Part shown: positions 8,280 to 13,794 of the stretch, piece after piece | How the letters are laid out: every line of letters starts with the position of its first letter | Numbering within the stretch: the first letter of the stretch is position 1 | DNA from: Gemmatimonadota bacterium | GTDB lineage: Bacteria; Gemmatimonadota; Gemmatimonadetes; Longimicrobiales; Gaopeijiaceae | DNA: 29,712 nucleotides | Direction of reading: 5' to 3' | NCBI GenBank assembly: GCA_007129525.1 | Contig: SKVI01000361.1 | Coordinates: 1-29,712, forward strand | Notes under the pieces: model-generated | The model's database searches: none | Told to the model about the DNA's origin: nothing | The model's input: only the letters and a program-made list of their open reading frames with translations | Translations under genes and position numbers: made by a program

Positions 8280-8554
8280 GTTCACCTCGTTACAGGTCTC
8301 TAGCTCCGGCAGGGGCGTCCCCGACACCGGGGAACTCCAAAATGCCGGTGGGTCGCATCGACCCACTGGCACCTACCGGGAGTCGGGGCCGCCCTCGATG
8401 GTCGAGGTCCGACCCCACTCCGACTCTCTTACCCGTCCTTACGTCACTCTATACCCCGATCGATCCGAGATGAGCGGTTTCGTGACCCACCCGTCCGCCT
8501 CGGCGGCCCTTGATCCAGACGAGCCTCGGTACCGCTCCCGGGCATGCTGCCCGG
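8280..8554 (-). promoter_or_regulatory. Structured rimP-nusA intergenic leader
   Basis: This 275-base gap lacks a gene but is rich in hairpins on the minus strand. A perfect 7-base stem (8538-8554) abuts the rimP stop. A GAGTCGG/CCGACTC pair encloses a CCTCGA-CCA-TCGAGG stem around 8380-8428. A 13-base stem runs directly into four U (8339-8371). A 6-base stem lies at 8318-8333, close to nusA. A TATAGA hexamer (about 8447-8452) could be a -10 element, but I see no matching -35. The arrangement suggests regulated entry into nusA, either by attenuation or from an internal promoter. It does not fold as a tRNA. Confidence 0.5.
8339..8371 (-). terminator. Terminator-like hairpin upstream of nusA
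   Basis: On the minus strand TGCCAGTGGGTCG and CGACCCACCGGCA form a 13-base stem (one G-U pair) around a 3-base loop, immediately followed by TTTT at 8339-8342. The stem is strong, but the U-run is short, so termination may be partial or NusA-dependent. It lies 60 bases before the nusA start codon. Confidence 0.6.
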
Positions 8555-9058
8555 TCACTCGTTCCACCGGAAGATGAGCTGCGCCCGCACGATTTCGGTC
8601 CGGGGAATGGAGACGACATCGCCTCCCTTCCTGCGCACCTTCACCGCGTATTCCTCCTCCTGCGAGCCATCCTCCACTCCGGCCAACTCGCCCTCCAGTC
8701 GGCTCGACTTTCCGCCGGCCAGCGGCGAGTGACCCTTGATGGCCACCTCCTCGCCGGCGAACCGCACGAAGTCCCGGCGTCGCACCAGCGGCCGCTCCAC
8801 CCCCGGCGACGACACCTCAATGGTGTACTTCTCCGGGAGCAGCGGGTGTTCGTCCAGCCACGGCTCCAACTCCCTGCTCGCCCGGGCGCAGTCGTTCACC
8901 GTCACACCGGCTCCCGGCTCGGAGTCAGGAAAATCCACCCGAATCCGAAGGATGGGGCGGCGATCACTGCCGGCCCACTCCACCTCGACCAACTCCATTC
9001 CAAGCGCGTCGATCCGGGTCTCCAGCTCCCGGTCGATCTCGGGAATCGGTCTTGCCAT
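8555..9058 (-). CDS. rimP: Ribosome maturation factor RimP
   Basis: Assists 30S subunit assembly. The 167-residue product begins MARPIPEIDRELETRIDALGMELVEVEW and contains LRIRVDFPD, then VTVNDCARASRELEPWLDE, then the hallmark YTIEVSSPGVERPLVRRRDF, followed by the C-terminal SH3-like domain. The start ATG (9056-9058) has GGTGGGAG about a dozen bases upstream. The open frame extends far upstream into murA, but that part has no RimP similarity and crosses the terminators. It is the first gene of the rimP-nusA-infB operon. Confidence 0.93.
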   Translation of the reverse strand: MARPIPEIDRELETRIDALGMELVEVEWAGSDRRPILRIRVDFPDSEPGAGVTVNDCARASRELEPWLDEHPLLPEKYTIEVSSPGVERPLVRRRDFVRFAGEEVAIKGHSPLAGGKSSRLEGELAGVEDGSQEEEYAVKVRRKGGDVVSIPRTEIVRAQLIFRWNE

Positions 9059-9119
9059 CTGTGTACTGTCTCCCACCTGGTTCAGGCCCGCCCGGGCCCC
9101 ATACTCCAGGTACCGGAGT

Positions 9120-9143
9120 AAAAAAAAGCGGGGGCAACCCGCT
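9120..9143 (-). terminator. Second tandem intrinsic terminator before rimP
   Basis: On the minus strand AGCGGG-TTGCC-CCCGCT is a 6-base stem that runs into eight U (9120-9127). Flanking GGAGT (9149-9153), ACTCC (9115-9119) and a second GGAGT (9103-9107) could form alternative pairings. It lies downstream of both murA and the promoter at 9191-9219. Confidence 0.8.
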
Positions 9144-9153
9144 CCCCCACTCC

Positions 9154-9173
9154 AAAAAAAGCCGCCCTGCGGC
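9154..9173 (-). terminator. First tandem intrinsic terminator before rimP
   Basis: GCCGC-AGG-GCGGC on the minus strand followed by seven U (9154-9160). The stem is short but wholly G-C. It is about 100 bases after the murA stop, and only about ten bases after the transcription start predicted for the promoter at 9191-9219. Confidence 0.75.
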
Positions 9174-9190
9174 AGCTTCGTCCGAACCAT

Positions 9191-9219
9191 ATGATAGAGG
9201 AATTCTACTCCCCATTCAA
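9191..9219 (-). promoter_or_regulatory. Strong candidate sigma70-type promoter for the rimP-nusA-infB operon
   Basis: Minus strand TTGAAT (9214-9219), a 17-base spacer, then TATCAT (9191-9196). It is one of the two best -35/-10 pairs in the window and falls between the murA stop and rimP. Predicted transcription would begin near 9184 and meet two intrinsic terminators before reaching rimP. Confidence 0.62.
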
Positions 9220-9269
9220 CCCTTCGGGCCCACACCCGACCTTCGTCCGGAAGCTCGTGCGTCGTTGCG

Positions 9270-10565
9270 CTACATCTCGCTGTCGCCCTCCACCCGCTGG
9301 ATTCTGGCACCCAGCGCCTGGAGCCGCTCATCGATGCGTTCATACCCCCGTTCGATCTGGCTGATGTTGTAGATCTTCGAGGTTCCCCGAGCGGCCAGCG
9401 CCGCCAGGAGGAGCGCCATGCCGGCCCGGATGTCCGGGCTCTCCAGAGAAGCCCCTCGGAGTTCCGACGGTCCCACCACCACAGCCCGATGCGGATCGCA
9501 CAGAATGATCCGCCCTCCCATCCCCACCAGCTTGTCGGTGAAGAACATGCGCGACTCGAACATCTTTTCATGAATCAGGACGGTGCCGTGACAGCAGGTG
9601 GCCGTCACCAGCGCGATGGAGGTCAGGTCGGCGGGAAACGCCGGCCACGGGCCATCGTCGATCTTGGGGATGTGGCCGAAGGCGTCATGGCGCACGACCC
9701 GGTCCCGGTCCCCCAGGACGACGAGGGCGTCGCCCTCGATCTGGTATTGGACGCCCAGGCGCGCGAAGGCCAGGAGCGTGGAGTCCAGGTGCGCCAGAGG
9801 AGCCTCCCGAATTCGCAGCTCGCTCCCGGTGACGGCCGCCAATCCGATGAACGAACCCGTCTCTATGTGGTCGGCGCCGATGCGGAAGGTGGCACCTCCC
9901 AGCTCGTCCACCCCCTCGATCTCCAGCGTGTGCGTACCGATCCCCCGAATCCGGGCACCCATGGCCACCAGGAGATGACAGAGATCCTGCACATGGGGCT
10001 CGGCGGCGGCATTGCGAAGTCGAGTGTGGCCCCGGGCCCGCACCGCCGCCATCACGGCGTTCTCGGTGGCGGTGACCGAAGGTTCGTCGAGGAAGACGTC
10101 GGCTCCTTCCAGGACTCCCGCCTGGATCCGGAAATCGCCGGGCTCGAAGGTCACCCGGGCACCCAGCGACTCGAAGGCGAGGAAGTGGGTATCGAGCCGC
10201 CGTCGCCCGATGACGTCTCCTCCCGGCGGGGGGAGAGTCACCTGTCCGAATCGGGCCAGCAGCGGACCGGCCAGGAGAATCGACGCCCGGATTCGCTCGG
10301 CCAGGCTGGGATCTGGCCGAGCGATCTCCACGCCCTGGGCCTTCACGGTGACGGTGGAATCGTCCTGCCAGTCCACCTCCGCCCCCAACGCGGTGATAAT
10401 CTCCAGGAGGGTGTCCACGTCGCGGATCCGTGGCACGTTCTCCAGCGTCACGGGCTCCGACGTGAGAAGGGCAGCCGCCAGACACGGGAGCGCCGCATTC
10501 TTGTTGCCGATGGGACGGATGCTGCCCGAGAGGGTGTGTCCCCCCTCGACCTCGAAGTGGGCCAT
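9270..10565 (-). CDS. murA: UDP-N-acetylglucosamine 1-carboxyvinyltransferase MurA, Asp-type
   Basis: Transfers enolpyruvate from PEP to UDP-GlcNAc, the first committed step of peptidoglycan synthesis. The 431-residue length is normal. Visible hallmarks are GNKNAALP with Lys22, RASILLAGPLLARFGQ, EPSVTATENAVMAA, PAFPADLTS and the C-terminal RAGMALLLAALAARG. The flexible-loop residue that is Cys115 in E. coli is Asp117 here (PPGGDVIGRR; codon GAC at 10215-10217). Asp at this position is known in Mycobacterium tuberculosis and Chlamydia MurA, and goes with fosfomycin insensitivity. The ATG is at 10563-10565 with no clear Shine-Dalgarno. It appears monocistronic: divergent from the ytxG-like gene and followed by two terminators. 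Confidence 0.96.
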   Translation of the reverse strand: MAHFEVEGGHTLSGSIRPIGNKNAALPCLAAALLTSEPVTLENVPRIRDVDTLLEIITALGAEVDWQDDSTVTVKAQGVEIARPDPSLAERIRASILLAGPLLARFGQVTLPPPGGDVIGRRRLDTHFLAFESLGARVTFEPGDFRIQAGVLEGADVFLDEPSVTATENAVMAAVRARGHTRLRNAAAEPHVQDLCHLLVAMGARIRGIGTHTLEIEGVDELGGATFRIGADHIETGSFIGLAAVTGSELRIREAPLAHLDSTLLAFARLGVQYQIEGDALVVLGDRDRVVRHDAFGHIPKIDDGPWPAFPADLTSIALVTATCCHGTVLIHEKMFESRMFFTDKLVGMGGRIILCDPHRAVVVGPSELRGASLESPDIRAGMALLLAALAARGTSKIYNISQIERGYERIDERLQALGARIQRVEGDSEM

Positions 10566-10689
10566 GGATGTCAGAACCGGACGGGATGACAGAAGAGCGA
10601 TGAACGGGGGGACGCAGGACCAAGCTGAGTTCGGGAGCGAGGCGCCGGAAAGAGGTTCCCGAAGCGCCTGCCGGTCATTGTCCCGACAG

Positions 10690-10718
10690 AAGTTATCCCG
10701 GGGGCCCCGGGTCTACAA
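10690..10718 (-). promoter_or_regulatory. Weak candidate promoter for murA with a palindrome in the spacer
   Basis: Minus strand TTGTAG (713-718 of the 10-kb segment) and TAACTT (690-695) are 17 bases apart. The spacer contains a perfect 15-base G/C palindrome (10697-10711, CCCGGGG-G-CCCCGGG). The -10 match is poor, and the palindrome may be compositional. It lies about 125 bases before the murA start. Confidence 0.3.
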
Positions 10719-10740
10719 CCGGGCCACCACGACCCAAGGG

Positions 10741-10766
10741 TGGAACGTTCGCCGCCTTCCACGTTA
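10741..10766 (+). promoter_or_regulatory. Possible ECF-sigma-type promoter for the ytxG-like operon
   Basis: TGGAAC (10741-10746), 15 bases, then CGTTA (10762-10766) resembles the GGAAC-N15/16-CGT layout used by extracytoplasmic-function sigma factors. The first ATG of the operon is only ten bases further on, and no Shine-Dalgarno is visible, so the transcript may be leaderless. Pattern evidence only. Confidence 0.33.
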
Positions 10767-10776
10767 TTCTGTGCAC

Positions 10777-11496
10777 ATGAACATACCCATCCTATCCCTG
10801 GTGCCCGCCGTCATGGCCTCCCTGGCCAGCCGCCAGGCCGCAGGCGCCGACACGGTGGTGGCCATCCCGCTCCGGGATGGCTTCGACGTCATCGCCGCCG
10901 TCACCGGCGGACTCATTGGCGCCACCTTCCTGGCGGTCCTCCTGGCCTTCCTCTTTCTCTTCATCCAGGCCCGGAAGGTGTCCAGGGCGGTGACGGAAAC
11001 CCGTCAGCGCATCTCCACCGATCCGGCGCTGGAGCACCTTCGGAAGACCGCGGCCAACGTCGAGGAGATCTCCGGAACGCTACGGGACGAAGTGGGTCGT
11101 CTCAGCAAGTCGGTGGGAGACCTCTCCGACCGACTCCATCAGGCCTCGGAGCGGATGGAGGAGCGGATCGAGGAGTTCAACGCCCTCATGGAGGTGGTCC
11201 AGTCGGAGGCCGAAGGTGCCTTCGTTGACACCGCCAGCACTGCCAGGGGGGTGCGCAGGGGATTCGGCAAATTGAGCGAGCCGCGTCCTTCCCGCAGGCA
11301 CGACCGCGACGGCGGCAACGAAAGGGATGCGCTGAAGGCCGACCCTCTCATGGATGATTCGCCGGGTGCTGCCGAGGACCGACGGGAACGGGGAAGCACC
11401 CCTCCCGCTGGCGATCCGCTTCGGAGCCCGAGTGAGGCCAACCCCGTTCCGCCCCATCCCACCGACCGCCCCGACACCGAGGGGACAGAGACATGA
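10777..11496 (+). CDS. YtxG-like (DUF948-type) membrane-anchored coiled-coil protein
   Basis: A 239-residue protein of unknown biochemical function. It starts with a hydrophobic stretch (about 4-18), then a strong transmembrane segment at about 37-63 (GGLIGATFLAVLLAFLFLF). A charged heptad-like coiled coil follows (about 65-160, with ANVEEISGTLRDEVGRLSKS), then a Pro/Asp/Arg-rich tail that looks disordered. TM plus coiled coil followed by a YtxH gene is the layout of DUF948/YtxG proteins; in Bacillus subtilis ytxG-ytxH-ytxJ is a general-stress operon. ATG at 10777-10779 was chosen, without a Shine-Dalgarno; a GTG six bases upstream is an alternative. The stop shares ATGA with the next gene. 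Family call is by layout, not strong motif. Confidence 0.7.
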   Translation: MNIPILSLVPAVMASLASRQAAGADTVVAIPLRDGFDVIAAVTGGLIGATFLAVLLAFLFLFIQARKVSRAVTETRQRISTDPALEHLRKTAANVEEISGTLRDEVGRLSKSVGDLSDRLHQASERMEERIEEFNALMEVVQSEAEGAFVDTASTARGVRRGFGKLSEPRPSRRHDRDGGNERDALKADPLMDDSPGAAEDRRERGSTPPAGDPLRSPSEANPVPPHPTDRPDTEGTET

Positions 11497-11891
11497 GCAT
11501 GGCACCGCAGCGCGATTCCGTCGAGTTCTCGTCGGGCCTGTTTCTGGGAGCCGTCGTAGGGGCGGGTCTCGCCCTCCTGGTGGCTCCGGATCGAACCCCA
11601 AGGGCCCGGCTCTTCCGGCGCCTCCGCAAACCTCGGCAACGCGTGGCCAGACGAGCCCGGAAAGTCCGAGCCTCGGCCGGCGCCACCGCCAATCGCTCGG
11701 CTCGCCTTGGCGAGGAGCTCTGCTCATTCGCGTCGGAGCTTCTGAGGGCCACAGGGGAGGAGTTGGTGCAAAAGAGGGTGCGGGATCTCTCCTGGCTTCC
11801 GTCCCGGCAGACGGGCCCGGGTCATCGACTTCGAAAGGCATCAGACCGTCTGCGAGACCTCAGAGGCAAGTTGGGCTCTGGGGCACCCTGA
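11493..11891 (+). CDS. YtxH-like small membrane protein
   Basis: A 132-residue protein with one transmembrane segment near the N-terminus (about 14-31, FLGAVVGAGLALLVAP). A strongly basic region follows (RARLFRRLRKPRQRVARRARK), then an amphipathic Arg/Leu/Glu-rich C-terminal half. The Gly-spaced helix ending in APD is the YtxH signature seen in small stress-related envelope proteins. Its ATG overlaps the previous stop (11493-11496), so the two are very probably co-translated. The product's role is not known. Confidence 0.72.
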   Translation: MSMAPQRDSVEFSSGLFLGAVVGAGLALLVAPDRTPRARLFRRLRKPRQRVARRARKVRASAGATANRSARLGEELCSFASELLRATGEELVQKRVRDLSWLPSRQTGPGHRLRKASDRLRDLRGKLGSGAP

Positions 11892-11914
11892 GCTCCGGAC
11901 GCCGGATTTCGGTC

Positions 11915-12943
11915 GTGGCCGCCTACCTCCTGACATCGGTCCTCTGGGCCACTCTCTGGCTCCTGCTCACGCCGGCGGAGCTGCTGGCGTGGGGCCCCGC
12001 CACCCATGTGGCCATCGGACAGGGCGTCCTCCAGGCGGCCCACCTCCTCCCTCCCGCGGTCCGATCGGTACTGGAACGCCACCGGGTTCCCTTCCTCTAC
12101 GGCTCGGTGGCCGCGGACATCTCCTTCGCCAAGAAGTACGCCGACGTGGGCCGACACTCGCACCATTGGCACGTAGGTGAGGAGATCCTGGCCAGCGCCG
12201 ACACCGAAGAGCTGCATGCGGTGGGCCTGGGCTACCTGGCGCACCTGGCCGCCGACACCATTGCCCACAACCTCTACGTTCCCCGGCGCCTCCTGTTGAC
12301 GCGGACCACCCAGGCCGTAGGTCATACGTACTGGGAGCACCGGATGGACGTGCAGCTCGGGCATCAGTTCGTCCGCGACGCCCGGCAGGTGGTCCTCCAC
12401 CACGACCACGACCAGGCCGACGAGCTCTTCGACCGGGTTCTGTCCAGCACCCTCTTCTCGTTTCGAACCAACCGGAGGATCTTCCGGGGAATGATCGCAT
12501 TCCAGGATGCGGACCGCTGGAAGAAGGTCTTTGACGAGATCCTCCGCCGCTCCCGGTTCGATCTCCCCCTGGAGCTGCGGGACCGCTATGTCCGCCTGGC
12601 CTTCGACTACGTCATGGAGCGGCTGGCAGAAGGGCACTCGGCCAGAGCGCGGGCGCTGGACCCCATCGGCGACGCGAATCTGAAGATAGCCAAGCAGATC
12701 CGCCGGGAGGCACTGGCGGCAAGCCGGGGCCAGGAAGATCCGGACCAGCTTCTGGAACTGGCCGGCGAATACTTCCCCCTTCCCGGCGAACCCCTTCTTT
12801 ACGTGCCCAGGACGAGGGGGATCGAGATCCCAGGACTCGGGCCTGACGCGAAAGCCGAGACGGCCGGTGACCAGGAGTCCTCCACGCACTCATCCGAATC
12901 CCCGACCCGGCTGTGGACGCCGCGTCGCCTGCGCCGGGAATGA
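11915..12943 (+). CDS. Exported zinc-dependent phospholipase C-like protein
   Basis: Member of the Zn-dependent phospholipase C / S1-P1 nuclease-like fold. With GTG at 11915-11917 it has 342 residues. A hydrophobic leader ends at ELLA-W, and the Trp26 left after cleavage is the N-terminal metal ligand typical of the family. The other ligands appear in order: H31 (WGPATH), D68 (GSVAAD), a His cluster at 81-86 (HSHHWH), H110-x3-D114-x3-H118 (LAHLAADTIAHN), and H137-x3-E141 (GHTYWEH). The start is uncertain. The GTG gives a leader without positive charges, whereas a CTG at 11888, overlapping the ytxH stop, would add SSGRRIS and make a better signal peptide. The natural substrate, phospholipid or otherwise, cannot be read from sequence. 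A C-terminal tail of about 60 residues looks disordered. Confidence 0.8.
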   Translation: MAAYLLTSVLWATLWLLLTPAELLAWGPATHVAIGQGVLQAAHLLPPAVRSVLERHRVPFLYGSVAADISFAKKYADVGRHSHHWHVGEEILASADTEELHAVGLGYLAHLAADTIAHNLYVPRRLLLTRTTQAVGHTYWEHRMDVQLGHQFVRDARQVVLHHDHDQADELFDRVLSSTLFSFRTNRRIFRGMIAFQDADRWKKVFDEILRRSRFDLPLELRDRYVRLAFDYVMERLAEGHSARARALDPIGDANLKIAKQIRREALAASRGQEDPDQLLELAGEYFPLPGEPLLYVPRTRGIEIPGLGPDAKAETAGDQESSTHSSESPTRLWTPRRLRRE

Positions 12944-13734
12944 CCGGCTCCGCCACACCGAGTTCCCAATGGCTGCCTCAGACCATCAGCCTGGGGATCG
13001 GTCTCCTGGTCCTCCTGCCGCTGGTGGGGTGTACGCGTTCCCTTCCGCCGACGCTTCATGACCCTCCCCGGACGGCCACCAGCACCACCGCGGGGCCGAA
13101 CCAGAGCATGATCCACCTGGCCAGGGTCGAATCGGGCGTGGTGGTGATCGACCTGGGATGGTGGGGGGCCGCCGACGCCCTGGCACGCGGGCTCGATGAG
13201 CTCAGTGCCACACCGGAGGAGGTCGTGGCTGTGTTCCTGACCCACGGCCATCGGGATCATGTGGGGGCGTGGAGAGAACTTCGGCACGTGCCCTTTGTCC
13301 TGGCACTGGCAGAGGTAGACCTCTTTCTGGGGCAAGAGGGCCCCGAGGGGATCCTCCCGCGGGTCGCCCGCCGGATCGTACCGTCGGATCTCCCCCGACC
13401 GGGAGAGGTGGAGGTGGTGCCCTTCGCCTCCGACACCGCCTTCGTCTTCGGGTCCGACACCGTCCATGCCTTCAACGTGCCGGGCCATACCCCGGGAAGC
13501 GCAGCCTACCTTCTTGGCGGCACCCTCTTCGCCGGTGATGCCGTCGCCCATTCGCCCACCGGAGGGTTCCAGCCCGCCTTCGCCGCCTACTCGGACGACA
13601 CCAGCCAGGCCCGGGCCAGCCTCCACACCCTCCGTGCCCGACTGGCTCGTCACGAGCTGGACTACATCTGCACCGCCCACGCCCGCTGCATTGCCGCGGG
13701 CCCGGAGTTCTGGAGCGAGGTCCTGGCCTTCTAG
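12940..13734 (+). CDS. Metallo-beta-lactamase-fold lipoprotein
   Basis: A 264-residue protein with a lipoprotein signal (hydrophobic 16-29, lipobox LVGC with Cys31), so it should be lipid-anchored outside the cytoplasm. The MBL-fold metal ligands are complete: H102-x-H104-x-D106-H107 (THGHRDH), H183 (PGHTPGS), D200 (FAGDAV) and H247 (CTAHARC). This is a two-metal hydrolase site of the glyoxalase II/MBL superfamily; the substrate is unknown. It lacks features pointing specifically to beta-lactam hydrolysis. The ATG overlaps the phospholipase stop (12940-12943). It is the last gene of the unit, followed by a strong terminator. Confidence 0.85.
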   Translation: MTGSATPSSQWLPQTISLGIGLLVLLPLVGCTRSLPPTLHDPPRTATSTTAGPNQSMIHLARVESGVVVIDLGWWGAADALARGLDELSATPEEVVAVFLTHGHRDHVGAWRELRHVPFVLALAEVDLFLGQEGPEGILPRVARRIVPSDLPRPGEVEVVPFASDTAFVFGSDTVHAFNVPGHTPGSAAYLLGGTLFAGDAVAHSPTGGFQPAFAAYSDDTSQARASLHTLRARLARHELDYICTAHARCIAAGPEFWSEVLAF

Positions 13735-13749
13735 CAGGCTGCTCGGACA

Positions 13750-13782
13750 GGGGGGCGAGCGGTGCGGCCGCCCCCCCTTTTT
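13750..13782 (+). terminator. Intrinsic terminator of the ytxG-PLC-MBL unit
   Basis: GGGGGGCG (13750-13757) pairs with CGCCCCCC (13769-13776) around an 11-base loop and is followed by C then TTTTT (13778-13782). It starts 15 bases after the MBL stop and lies between convergent genes. It has no U-run in the gatB direction. Confidence 0.88.
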
Positions 13783-13794
13783 CCGATCAAACTG

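Noticed and set aside
8372..8430. A tRNA in the rimP-nusA gap (as metY lies near rimP in E. coli)
   Set aside because: Hairpins are present, but there is no T-loop GTTCGA-type sequence and no 7-base acceptor stem at the right spacing.
8555..9571. RimP as a 338-residue protein with a long N-terminal extension
   Set aside because: The extension overlaps murA, crosses two U-tract terminators and has no RimP similarity; the ATG at 9058 matches the family.
10012..10776. N-terminal extension of the YtxG-like protein by 255 residues
   Set aside because: The frame is open, but it lies antisense to murA and has no recognisable domain; the membrane protein begins naturally at 10777.
12940..13734. Antibiotic beta-lactamase
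   Set aside because: The fold and metal ligands are shared by many hydrolases; no feature points to beta-lactam hydrolysis, and the lipoprotein lies in an envelope-type operon.
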